Of a stretch of 64,000 bases of DNA, positions 32,430 through 42,960 are shown piece by piece. How positions within the stretch are numbered: the first letter of the stretch is position 1; each line of letters starts with the position of its first letter. The stretch covers positions 217,781,783 through 217,845,782 of the forward strand of contig NC_085141.1 in the NCBI RefSeq assembly GCF_024139115.2, read 5' to 3'. This DNA is from Armigeres subalbatus. Its lineage: Eukaryota > Arthropoda > Insecta > Diptera > Culicidae. The translations under genes were made by a program, and so were the position numbers. Under the pieces are notes generated by a model. It did no database searches, was not told the DNA's origin, and saw only the letters and a list, made by a program, of their open reading frames with translations.

Positions 32430-32769
32430 CAGGCCTGGTAGCGAGTCATTTTTTAGTGACTTGGTCACTATTTTGAGTCTAGTCACTAAAAAGTCACTAT
32501 CTGCATCCAAAAGTCAGAAAATGGTCACTAAAGTCACTATTTTTGCATTGCCTTTTGTAAAAAAGTTCAAAATAAAAATCATTTGTACCTATTATGATCA
32601 ACCGAATCGGGTGTAAACGGGCTTGGTGCTCATATGGCTACCACTTCGGCTTCTTCCATTTTTTGCTTCCGGTTCGATATGACCAAAAAAACTCGTTTCT
32701 GGCGTCCAATTTAGATATACCACCCTTTCTTTACTACCACATAGGCAACCCGTTAATCAAGACGAACCT

Positions 32770-33105
32770 ATGCCATAAAAACCTTGTTCCCAAATTCTAA
32801 TTAAATTCCGCATGAACTCGTGGCGAGTGCAGAGGTGTTCTCGGCTTGCAGTGGGCGAGTGACTGCGTGATCAATTCCTTACCACTCCCGATAGACCGTG
32901 AGGACGTTGCCAGCGCCGTTATAGACCATTTAAAATACAAGAGCTTTCGGACTGCAGGGCACATTGATGTTGGAGGGCAAATGCCATGCTTCCATCCATT
33001 GGTTCCTTGTGCAATTGTGATTGTTCTGGTTAATCACGGAGTAGCAACTACGAAAGGCGCGGTCATCATGCTCATGATCAACCAAATAAAACGTGAATCT
33101 GGTAG
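32770..33105 (+). mobile_element. Divergent copy of the 15901-16393 retroposon
   Basis: Compared with the first copy read in reverse, this shares AAATTCCGCATGAACTCGTG, CTTGCAGTGGGCGAGTG, GGTTCCTTGTGCAATTG and GGAGTAGCAACTACG in the same order. It is more diverged and lacks the hexamer tail and clear target duplications, so it appears older. Confidence 0.7.
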
Positions 33106-33966
33106 CAATATTTAAATTTGGGAAATATGCACCCAAGAAGTTCCAATGTGTTGTGAAAATCGTTAGGTTATTCACGATTCATGTCAACTATGATCTTTTT
33201 CTTCACGAATGGAATTTGTTGAAATGCGAAAGGCGAACCGCAAGTAAAGAGTACATACCATCCGGTGACAAAGATAGTGAACAGCTTCAGTTTCATCACA
33301 TGACAATGATGCTTGGTGTTTCTCAACGTCAGAGAGAATACTGAGTAATAAGGGCGTCGATGACAGAAAGTACATTATGATTGTTAAGATTTTTAAATCT
33401 GCCTCGCGACCCATCGAAAAAAAAAAATTGTAGAAGTATTCTGGCACAAGCCACTAAAGTCAAAACTTTTTGAATGAAATTATTTCAGAAATATCACATT
33501 TTTATAAAAAAGATTCTGTGTATTAGCAATTAAAAAAATGTTGGGGTTGTATACAAGACACGACCGCTCGACGTAAACTACGTAAAACCAAATATATGTA
33601 GTACACTGAACCAATTATTCCGCTCTATATAGAAAATAAGGAACTATCCAACCGACACTACTACCCAGCTTTAGCAGCATCTCCCACTCTGTGAGGGAGT
33701 AGGGACCCCACTGTCTAGCAGCTGGGCCATCCCATTCATACACCCCAGTTCATACTGCGAATTGATTGATATATAAATTTTTAAAATCCATTGAAAGATA
33801 AAGGACCTAATAATGTTACAAATCTTACATGATTTCGTGACGGTCCCCAACTATGAAATTTTCATTTTACACCCTATATCCGAGTCTTCCCCTTAGACGT
33901 AGTTTACGTCAAAAGATATCCAAAAAAAACTAGTGTGGAGGTGAATGAATTGGTAGGATTTTCAAA

Positions 33967-34239
33967 TCTTCTTCTATTCTGTATAATGAAAATGAAATGG
34001 TCTGTGTTCGTATCCGCATAACTCGAAAAAGGCTGGATTGATTATCATTATTCCTTCAGCAGATATGTTCGTTATAGTTTCCGACGGGTTTATATGATAT
34101 TTCCTCATGTAAATATTACGAGTTGAGTTGAGTAAATCGTAAAAAACTAAAATTGAGATTCGTACGGAAATTTCGCATGGGCAGATCATAACGTACATAA
34201 TAGCCTACTATGCAGGACAACGTCTGCTGGGTCAACTGG
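33967..34239 (+). mobile_element. 273-bp non-autonomous Helitron-like element
   Basis: It starts TCTTCTTCTATTCTGTATAA after an A and ends CTGCTGGGTCAACTGG before a T, fitting TC...CTRR with A|T insertion. The 5' part contains GAAATGGTCTGTGTTCG and GCATAACTCG. The last 100 bp matches the minus-strand fragment at 12751-12850. No coding capacity. Confidence 0.6.
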
Positions 34240-35201
34240 TCTAAGATTTTTTTAAATCGAGATTATTTGGCCACCCATTTTTAATCAACTTCAGTACAAA
34301 AGTCTGCCATTTAGAAATAAAAGTTTGATTTCTATCAACAGACCATGGTTTTATTGGATTTTAAATCTTTTCCTATGAATGCCACGTTGAGTTAAAGATC
34401 GCAAAAACATCATTAAAATTTGTTATTAAACCATAATTTAATACCAGGTAAAATCGTATTTTTAACATTTCTTCATTATTTTAATTACTTTATATTTGTC
34501 AAACAAATGAGTCTAACAAAGATTTATAAGCCAAAGATTTATAAGTCCAAATAGTGCAGAGTCTAGAAATCAATTAGATATTTTAATATCATTCTTTAGT
34601 TGTTATACTGAAAACTTCGAGCTCATATTAAACAACAAATGTTGTTGTAACTATAACAAATAAATTATGTATAATTTTGTGACACGATTTGTAATTCCCG
34701 TTCCCGTGATGCCGGGTAGATACCTACTCGTGATCTGTTACTTAATATGAGGTATCATGGTCATTAGGGTGGTTCAAAAAATTGATTTTGCTCCACAGCG
34801 CTCATCTGATTCTTTACCATGTTCTGAGTGTCCTCTGAAAATTTGAGCTCATTTGGATTAAAACTGATTTAGCACAAGCCGTTTCAAGTTTGCAAGCAAA
34901 TTAGTATGGGGAAATTTATTTTTTCATTATACTGTTAATGATGCTTCCCCATCAAGCGCAGGTTAAAAGAAAACCTACATAGCTAAAAGAAATACTCAAC
35001 AGCTTTCACTCAGTGAAAACCGCATCTGAATTAATCGTTCCAATAATTAGTAATCGAATTTAATCTACAACGCGGTTTTCTGGAGCTAATTGCATAACTC
35101 CTCAACAGGCAACATTGCTGCTCGTGGCGCGAAAGATAGCACACAGAAATTCAGGCTACTATGTTGCACTGCACATTTCAGTGATGCCCTAATAGTAGTT
35201 T

Positions 35202-35322
35202 GTGCAACTAGTTGCAAAAAGATGATTTTTTCAGCACGAGTTGTACGTTTATCCAACGAGGCTTGCCGAGTTGGATAAATACTACGAGTGCTGAAAAAAT
35301 CGAGTTTTGCAACGAGTTGCAC
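35202..35322. repeat. 121-bp hairpin inside the hAT-like MITE
   Basis: GTGCAACTAGTTGCAAAA and GATTTTTTCAGCACGAGT on the left pair with ACTACGAGTGCTGAAAAAAT and TTTTGCAACGAGTTGCAC on the right. The inner stem TTTATCCAACGAG/GAGTTGGATAAA surrounds a short GGCTTGCC loop. This is probably a nested foldback unit. Confidence 0.75.
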
Positions 35323-35648
35323 ACGCTATTTTTTGCAATGACGAAAAATGGGCTTTAATATGATAAATCTATACCAAAATTGTACAATCGAATTTACTCC
35401 ACATGATCATTCATGCCAATAAATTATGTTGCGGCAGAGAACAATAAGATTCTATCTTATCGTGCCAAATTGAATAGCTTGAAAAGCTATATGAGCGATG
35501 GATGCAATTGTCTTTGGAAAATTGTGATGTTATGTCCAACAAACCATTTCATTTATTACGAGACGCTAAGAGTACACTATTTAAACACTCACCCAAACTA
35601 ATTCAGCTAAATGTAGTCATGTAACTACTGTCCCAATGTAGGTTTTCC

Positions 35649-35708
35649 ATTATAGCACCCAAATGAGTGCTATAATGAATATTATGCAACCCATTTGAGT
35701 TGCATAAT
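35649..35708. repeat. Two adjacent 28-bp palindromes
   Basis: ATTATAGCACCC...GTGCTATAAT (35649-35676) is followed, 4 bp later, by ATTATGCAACCC...GTTGCATAAT (35681-35708). Both share the AAATGAGT/CATTTGAGT core, suggesting duplication of one hairpin with compensating changes in its stem. Confidence 0.8.
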
Positions 35709-36543
35709 GGTCATTAAAGCACCCATTCTGTTGGTATGGAAAAGTAGGCCGTTTTATCACTCAAATGACAACTGTAAACCAGGTTTTATGATCAGGAATT
35801 GCAAAAAAGAAGTTTAACGATCATGACTAAAGATTCGCAACCTGTCTTAAAATCGATTACTAATTATTGGGCCAATTAATCAACATGCGGTTTTCGTTGG
35901 GTGAACGCTTTTGAGTATTCCTTTCAGCTATATAGGTTTTCTTTTAACCTGCGCTTAATGGGGAAACGTCATTACCAGTATAATGAAAAAAATAATTTCC
36001 CCATACTAATTTGCATGCAAACTTGAAACGGCTTGTGCTAAATCAGTTTTAATCCAAATGAGCTCAAATTTTCAGAGGACACTCAGAACATGGGAAAGAA
36101 TCAGATGAGCACTGTGGAGCAAAATCGATTTTTTGAACCATCCTAATGGTCATATTGCTAGCTTCTGTCTGATCCAACGAATATCATCCACAATATCCAA
36201 CTCCGTGGTACTTTTATGAGTGTCGCAGTCACTGGCCTCTTGCTTCTATCCTTTCCCTTCTTACGATGAAGATGGGCGTGGCCAGTAGTAGTAATACTCA
36301 TACTTTTGTTGTTTTCTTGATTTTTGATAGAATTCTGCATTAAGATTTAAAAAATAAAACTCTAGTTTGCGATCTACGAAATATACCGTAACCATGCTAA
36401 TGAAACTTGCAGTTGAAAACTTCATTCAAAAGTCACTATTTGGTCACTTTTTCTGCAATTGAAAGTCACTATTTGGTCCTTTTTTCGTCATCGTTGATCA
36501 CTAAAGTTACTATTTTGAACGGCATTCATCGCTACCAGACCTG

Positions 36544-36770
36544 GAAGAGGAACTCCAGAAGAGATAAATGGAAAACTTTAGATGACTTCGTGGAGTAGCT
36601 TGAGTAACTATCCACAGTAAAAAAAAAACCTGAAGCAACTTTAGGAGGAAATCAAGAAGGATTTGCTTGTTGTACTTCTGATTGGATTCCTAGATAAGCT
36701 TCAGAAGACATTCCTAAATGGGCTCGAGGAGAAATTTCTGAAGGAATCATGTCAAAGATTTCCCCAAACG
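36544..36770. repeat. Short GAATTCC-type minisatellite patch
   Basis: GAACTCCAGAAGAG, GAAGCAACTTTAGGAGGAA and GAGGAGAAATTTCTGAAGGAA units resemble the larger arrays of this family. The unit order is poorly preserved. Confidence 0.4.
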
Positions 36771-37597
36771 TTATTGGTACATTAAACCTTTCTTGGGTTC
36801 CTATTTTGAAGGTATTTATGCCCAAGTAACATTTTAAGTTTTATAACGCTCTTGAAGACTATAATTTACTCTACAAGAGTGTTATATAACCACTATAAAC
36901 CCAAAATGATACTAGGGTAGTCATCTACAGGATGTCAGCTGTTTTTGCCAGTCTCGTGTACTAAGTACCCTAAGACATGTTTTGAAAAGGGTACTGTAAC
37001 TGGTATGTTGCCAAATTTAGTCACAATCAAGTTGCTGCACCATTTTCTTCTAATTTGTGCTGCTCGGAGAATAGGATCACTCCCATACAGAACTTTATGT
37101 AGAAGACTCAGAGACCCATAGACCCAATCGACTCAGCTCGACGAATTGAGGTGATGTTCGTATGTGTGTTTATGTTTACAACGATGTGAGAAACACTTTT
37201 TGGCACTTAGCGCCATCCGATTTCCTCGCAACAGATTGCAATCGACGCGGAATGCGGCTGTTTCCTATTGAACATTGACTTGTCACTGCGTCCTAGAGTT
37301 ATTGTAAAAGCATTGTTTTTCTCCTTATAAAAATTCAAAATCGAAATTTTGTTTTAGAAATTTTTGCAATGCATTCAAATGACCGTAAATAGATATAAAT
37401 TGATAGGAATAAATTGAGCGAAAACCGTTACACGATAATGTAATGCTCAATTGGACAATTACTCATACAAATTTTCCAAAATTTGTATGAACCGTGGACA
37501 TTCACCACATCCCCCTCCCCCCTAAACTGTCCAAGTGGTATGTCGACAGCCCCTAAGTAATATTTTTCCGAGAAAAAATCGTAGTCATAAATAAAGT
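36771..37597. other. Unassigned DNA with a dispersed repeat at 37060-37420
   Basis: A small hairpin (TTATAACGCTCTTG / CAAGAGTGTTATA, 36842-36892) lies at the left. 37060-37420 shares blocks with 1250-1690. I found no coding frame. Confidence 0.4.
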
Positions 37598-37828
37598 TCA
37601 TTTGCAGTAGTTATAAGATCGTCCTGTAAATTCGGTTTTGCAGTGCTCCGCTGCTCCCAAGGCATCACAAGGTCCTTCTCCGTGACAGATGGCAAAAAGT
37701 TTCCACCCAGCATTAAGACCGAAATCTTTGTGGATGCGGCTCAAATTGAAAGCCGTCATTTTATTTTCGAATTGACTGCCTGATAAAGCGATAATGTTTG
37801 CAATAACATGGATTACAAAGGTAATCAT
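37598..37828 (-). CDS. Candidate small secreted cysteine-containing peptide (76 aa)
   Basis: The frame from ATG at 37826-37828 to TGA at 37598 encodes a hydrophobic start (MITFVIHVIANIIALSGS) that looks like a signal peptide. A short tail with four cysteines follows: ICHGEGPCDALGAAEHC, then GRSYNYCK at the end. The AAEHC...G..Y.YC spacing loosely recalls insect defensins, but the last two defensin cysteines are missing. Alternatively ATCGCTTTATCAG just upstream of GCAGTC is a splice acceptor. In that case only the tail is coding, as the last exon of another gene. The region is otherwise free of transposon motifs. Without homologues or transcripts this remains a guess. Confidence 0.3.
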   Translation of the reverse strand: MITFVIHVIANIIALSGSQFENKMTAFNLSRIHKDFGLNAGWKLFAICHGEGPCDALGAAEHCKTEFTGRSYNYCK

Positions 37829-37861
37829 ACAGATTAGGGATAAGCTTCCTATTCCTGTCAC

Positions 37862-38321
37862 ACCGCACTTGGCAACTTGAGCATTGCAACTTTATTTTGC
37901 GAAAGGTTTCAATTTTCCAATTAAACTAGACTAGTTCACTCCCTGTTTTAAGTGGCACGTTATTCTATATTAGATCACTTCAAATAGTCACTTTGGGTAT
38001 TTTTAAAATACACCGCCCCGAGTTTCGGTAGTTGCAAAAAATGTATAACTAACCAACAAATACCTGAGTCAGGTAGCCTTACATTAAATTCGAGTCTTCA
38101 TTCAATTTGTAACCCATGAAAAGCATTTCGTTTTATTTTTGTTAACTAATTGATATTGTTTAAATAATAAGCTATCTTCTGCTGATGAAGATGACTCATT
38201 AAATAAACACAAAATTTATTACAAGTTTTTTTCGTTCCGGTATTTGACAAAAAATCAATATTTCAATTTGTTTCGTGTCTTGTGAAAAATCTTGTATCGT
38301 AGAGCATTATTTAAATGGGGA
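37862..38321. other. Unassigned AT-rich DNA
   Basis: I recognise nothing here. The right end meets the GGGAAGGGCCGTTTGGCC start of the composite repeat. Confidence 0.4.
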
Positions 38322-39355
38322 AGGGCCGTTTGGCCGAATACCGTTCGGCCGAATGCCATTTGGCCGAAACTTATTTGGCCGAACAGACCATTAGGCCGAA
38401 AGTCATTTGGCCGAATAGGTAATTTGCCCGGATAGGACATTTGGCCGAATAGTAGATTTGACCGAATAAGATATTTGATCGAATAGCACATGTGGCCGAA
38501 TAGAAAATTTAGCAGAATACGACATTTGGCCGAATAGGCCATTTGAAAAATGAGAAATGAGGTATGAAAAATGAGACGTCTCAATTCTCACTCCTCATTG
38601 CTCACTTCTCACTCTCCACAGTGAAGAATGGAAAATGAGGAGTGAGAAGTGTGACGTCTCACTTCTCACTCCTTATTTCTCACTTCTCATTGTTAAAAGT
38701 GAGAAGCGCGAAGTGAGTAGTGAGACGTCTCACTACTCACTTCACGCTTTTCACTTTCTACAGTGTGAAGTGAGAAATGAGGAGTGAGAAGTGACGCGTT
38801 TAACAGTGAGAAGTGAGACGGCTCACTTTTTATTACTCATTTCTCACTTCTCACTGTGGAAAAAGAGTAGTGCGAAGTAAGAAGTGAGACGTCTCACTAC
38901 TCACTTTTCACTTCTTACTTCTCACAGTGAGAAGTGAGAAATGAGGAGTGAGAATTGAGACGTCTCACTTCTTACTCATCATTTCTCACTTCTTACTTTG
39001 AGAAGTGAGAAGTGAGTAGTGGGACGTCTTACTTCTTAATTCGCACTACTCACTTTTCACAGTGAGAAGTGGGAAATAAGTAGTGACCGTCTCACTTTTC
39101 CCACCTCATTTCTCACTTTTCAAATGACCTATTCGGCCAAATGTTTTTTCGACCAATTGACTTATTCGGTCAATTAACCTATTCGGCCAAATGTCCTTTT
39201 CGGTCAAATGTCTAATTTGGTCAAATGTAAGGGGAAGGGTTTGGCCAAATATACCATTTAGCCGAACAGACCATTAGGCTGAAAGCCATTTGGCCGAAAG
39301 GGTCGTTTGACCGAAAGAGTCATTTGGCCGAAAGGGTCATTTTGCCGAAAGGGTC
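38322..39355. repeat. Composite foldback minisatellite: TTCGGCC arms around a GTGAGAAG core
   Basis: Left arm 38322-38545 is made of TTTGGCCGAATAGG-type units of about 21 bp. 39120-39220 has the same units inverted (CTATTCGGCCAAATG). Between them, 38546-39119 is a different array of GTGAGAAGTGAGAAATGAGG and its complement. This core switches strand at palindromic GAGACGTCTC centres about every 85 bp, so it can form multiple hairpins. A second TTCGGCC block (39227-39355) starts again with GGGAAGGGTTTGGCC in the first orientation. The open frames across it are translations of the repeat. Confidence 0.85.
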
Positions 39356-39639
39356 TTCTTTTTCTTCTTATTTATTTCGAATTTCACGCCGATGCAATAA
39401 TCGGCCAACATCGCGATGAGTGGCTAACACAAAAATCACAGTATGCAGTGCGTTTGCGAGGCTACAAGTCAACGCTATGAATGCTGGATTTGGATTCCCA
39501 GTCTAGTAGGATTTTTTTAAAACTTCCCTGGCGATGGAATATCATTATGATAGTCTCGTGACATGCGAATGCTAAAATGGTAACATGGCTTCTGGAGTTG
39601 CAGCACAACAGGGCATGTGACTCACAAAACTGGAGGAAG
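39356..39639. other. Unassigned DNA
   Basis: I recognise nothing in this stretch, which may be part of the element carrying the preceding array. Confidence 0.3.
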
Positions 39640-40610
39640 TTCTGAAGGAATACATGAAAAAACTCTTAGAATCTTGAAGAATTTCTGGAATTATCCCCAT
39701 AGTAATTTCTGGAGGATTTTCTGAAGAAAATTCCGTAGGAATTCTTGGAAGAAGGTTCAAATCAACTCTTTATGAAATTTAAGAATGTCGGTAATTCCTT
39801 AAGGAAATCCTTTGAAAATTATGTCTGATATCTGAAAATTCGTCCTAGAATGTTGGAAGAAAATGGCGCAGGAAGGAAGTACTAGATGAATTTCCGAAGG
39901 AATTTAGTAGCAATTTTTGAAAATATATGTATGCATGTAGTTATCCATCATCCTGGCTTGAGTCTTACTCTGCATACAGCTCCACCCAAAAGAACAGTCG
40001 AATTTAATTACCATTCTGCTTTCAATGCACTGCTGTATAAAGGGCAAACAACGGAGGTGGCGGACCCGTAAGCAGAGACACTTACGCGATAGAGCCCGCG
40101 GGATAGAGAGAATCTCCTTTCAAAAGTGGAATCCAATAGACCAACAACGAGATTTGCAATATTTATTAAGCTTTCCGAGGGATGGCTTCTTCAAGAAAGA
40201 GCGCGTCAAATCCATTGCTGTGGGAAAATGTACCAAAACACATGGGTAGAATTTTTTTTGCAGTATTCAAAAAAAAAAGCTTTGAAGAAATTCCTGATGG
40301 AAATGTCAGAATTAATCTTAGAAGAATTTCCTAAGATCCTAAGAATTTCCGAAGCAATTCCCGAGACAAATTTTCAAAGAGAAACCTGGTGTTATTTGTG
40401 GAGGTTTTTTGAAGGAATTCCTGGAGAAATTCCTGATCGAATTCCTGACGGAATTTTGTAAGGTAAACTAGAATGAGTTTCTTGATGACTTACCAAATTT
40501 GTTCCGTAATATGTTTTTCCTAGGGAATTGTTTAAGGTATTTACGAAAAAATCCGTAGAAATTTTCTAAGGAACTCCTGCAATAAGTTCCCAGGGAATTC
40601 TTAAGAATAT
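39640..40610. repeat. GAATTCC-type minisatellite in two blocks
   Basis: Blocks at 39640-39900 (GAGGAAGTTCTGAAGGAA, GGAATTCTTGGAAGAAGG) and 40270-40610 (GAAGGAATTCCTGGAGAAA, GAATTCCTGACGGAATTT) belong to the same degenerate family. The segment 39905-40265 between them is unrelated, less AT-rich, and unassigned. Confidence 0.6.
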
Positions 40611-41574
40611 GTGAATCTCTCCGTCTCGATATTTGTAACTCGCCAGCTCAGGGATTGGGGATCTCGGGGTCGTTTGGAACCGACTTGTCTCTCAAATCTC
40701 CAGCTGAGGACAAACCTATTGTGCAGAACCTGTTTTTGGTACACTTACCCACTGGTGTTTCGCTAAGAGGTCGGCTGTTTAGTACGGAAAGCATAATGAG
40801 GGTTTTACGTTGGGGGGGAATTCCAGAAAGGCGAGGCTTCCTTCGAGCTCGTCAAAGCGGAAAAAAAACAAAGTGGTGGAAAAGCTTTACCTCAGGGCTA
40901 TGCTCTTCAAATAAGCTACCACTGGACCTTTTTACAAACTAGTCCTATTTGGTTGAATACATTCCACTAAAAGAGCTAATATATTTTTCTAGTCCTATTT
41001 ATTAACTACGTCCCTTTTGGGGTTTTAGTACTTGTGGTTTGTGGTTTGTAGTGGTGTGGTAGGGAACCTCTGATCCCGAATGTTGGAGGTGCGATCCGAC
41101 AACGAATGCCAAACTACGATGGTTTGGTGATCGGCGCCAGGCTCAACGGCGGATTACCGCAGTCGGCGAGACGGCGACAAGGCGAGATTTTGCGGATTCC
41201 AGAGGCGAACCTGCAGCTTTTACAATGGCGGATGGCTGCAGAGGAGCTTGTCGCCGGGTGATGGGGTTCATAGACGTTCGAACCGTGGGATGCCATCGAC
41301 AATGGCGTCTTATGGCTGGCATTGGCTTTGCTGCGTCGCTAGAGGTGGCTCGTCTTCGCTTTCTCCGGCCGTTTGCTGGGAAAAAGCCCAAAATAAAAGG
41401 AAAAGGCCCTTGCCTCGGACCTTTTTCTTATAGCTTTCACTTTTTTTTATCGATGTTTGTGTTTGTTCAATTAACTTTTAACAGTCAGATTTTTACAATG
41501 ATAACTTTTACTAACACAATTTTAATTCGACGTACTATAGTTAGCCGTTTTAACTAACCGACTAACACCTCTTT
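40611..41574. other. GC-richer unclassified segment, possibly mobile
   Basis: The segments 40620-40930 and 41030-41400 are much GC-richer than the surroundings and lie between two GAATTCC arrays. A 95-codon frame (40655-40942) and overlapping frames on both strands at 41114-41557 show no known domain. Being GC-rich and bracketed by repeats, this may be an insertion such as an LTR or an old retrogene, but I found no termini or target duplication. Confidence 0.3.
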
Positions 41575-42305
41575 CCGTTTTCTTCTAAAGGGAAATTCCT
41601 ATAGAAATTCTTGACAGATTTTCCATGGGTATTTTTTAGGAATTCTTGAAAAAAAATTCAAAGGAATTCCTAAAAATGTTTTCGAATTCCCAATTCCCAA
41701 AAGAATCTAAGAAAATTCCTTAAAAACTTTTGGAGAAATTTCGGAACGAATTTCCGAAGAAATACCCAAATAAATTTGTATAGGGAATTCTTAGAGGAAG
41801 TTATGAAGGAATTCATTGGGGAAATTTTAGATTATTTATTATAATTCCCTTTTCGAATTTTCTGAGGAATATCTTGAGGAATTCCAAAACGAATTTCTTG
41901 ATTTATATCCGAATTACTTTCCAATAAACTTATGTGCTGTGATGCGGCAATGTCCTAGTGGAGGATGAAATGTAAACTTTTGCTGTGGAGATACAAGCCA
42001 TAGCTATTAGGATGTTCAGCCCATCAGCCTGACTGTAGCTAGCCATTATACAAAAAAACCTAAAATTCATAAAAAGAATCATATGCCTTGCCACGTAGTT
42101 TTTTTTCTGCTCAAAGTTCTTCACGCCGATTCACGCCGCCGCCACCGCCGTTCACAAATACTTTTTTGGCGAAATTACGAAAGGAGTTCCTGAACTTGTG
42201 CTGTAGAATTTCTCGGAGGATTCTATAGAAATTCCGGAGGAATGGGCAAATCTCTGGAAGGTCTAGAGTAATTCCTTGGGATTTCCGAAAAACTCCCTTG
42301 TCAAT
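41575..42305. repeat. GAATTCC-type minisatellite in two blocks
   Basis: 41580-41920 and 42170-42300 hold units such as GGAATTCCTAAAAATG, GGAATTCTTAGAGGAAG and AAATTCCGGAGGAATGG. The intervening 41925-42165 is unrelated sequence with a short (GCCGCC) run near 42137. Confidence 0.55.
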
Positions 42306-42337
42306 ACATGATCGTCTATGATATCATATAAGACGAT

Positions 42338-42396
42338 AAAGTGGAGGCGATGTATGTACTTTCCCAAAAAATATGTACGTTTATCGCCTCCACTTT
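42338..42396. repeat. Short hairpin AAAGTGGAGGCGAT / ATCGCCTCCACTTT
   Basis: Perfect 14-bp arms flank a loop of about 27 nt that itself partly pairs (GTATGTAC / ATGTACGT). There is no coding context. Confidence 0.7.
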
Positions 42397-42889
42397 AGCA
42401 TCTTAGGTTGTATTATATACGATTTTGTGTTCAGTGGGTCTTTATCCGGAACAATTCTCGAAAACTTCTGGAAGCATTCTTGAGTCACGGAGAGAATCAT
42501 CAAATTGTAGTACTCTCATATGTATGTATGCATAAGTATATCGCTTTCACTTTGGCATGCTTGTGCAAATTTTGTGCTTGGATAATTCATATAAAATAAC
42601 GTAGAACCAAATTTATACGCATACAATTAATGGTTTTTCAAATGCTTTGGATATGAATGCTTGGAAATTCAGTTGAAACACGCTTGGATATGCCAATTTC
42701 ATTTGCATTATTTATTCCGCAAGTGAAGCTATAATGCTGATTCAGCAAAACCGAATTTATTCAATCTTATTCGCTTAGAATGAATAATAATAAATATTCA
42801 TAATCTAATCATTCATGATCATTCTCATTCGTGTAGGAATTGCAAGTATGGTTAAATATGGTATTGTGTCAATTATACCTACTTTAAGC

Positions 42890-42960
42890 TGCCCACAATC
42901 GCATATTTGTCCCATATGAAAGGAAATTCAGAAAACACGGGACTGATATGCGATTATAGG
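42890..42960. repeat. Short hairpin AATCGCATAT...ATATGCGATT
   Basis: CACAATCGCATATTTGTCCC on the left pairs with GGGACTGATATGCGATTATAGG on the right around a loop of about 25 nt. It is likely a short MITE-type hairpin. Confidence 0.65.

Larger units (their letters stand above)
34765..36145. mobile_element. 1381-bp hAT-like MITE with long inverted arms
   Basis: The termini begin TAGGGTGGTTCAAAAAATTG (left) and TAGGATGGTTCAAAAAATCG (right, other strand). The inverted match continues for about 280 bp on each side, through AGCACAAGCCGTTTCAAGTT. A perfect 8-bp duplication ATGGTCAT lies at 34757-34764 and 36146-36153. An 8-bp duplication with a TAGGG terminus fits the hAT superfamily. No transposase is present. 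A fragment of the same family ends at 61469. Confidence 0.85.
32430..36543. mobile_element. 4.1-kb terminal-repeat unit with AGTCACTATTTGGTCAC subterminal repeats
   Basis: The left end is CAGGCCTGGTAGCGAGTC and the right end, on the other strand, CAGGTCTGGTAGCGATG. GAAGAG is directly repeated at 32424-32429 and 36544-36549. AGTCACTAT and GGTCACTAAAGT-type units cluster inside both ends (32450-32545, 36430-36510). The length is inflated by nested insertions at 32770-33105, 33967-34239 and 34765-36145. A CAGG terminus suggests hAT, but hAT makes 8-bp duplications and only 6 bp match here. No transposase was found. Confidence 0.6.

Noticed and set aside
38255..38591. Minus-strand frames with repeated LFGQ/SAK motifs
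   Set aside because: They are translations of TTCGGCC repeat units, not proteins.
38546..39119. CRISPR-like regular repeats
   Set aside because: Units vary, alternate strand and have no unique spacers; the context is eukaryotic.
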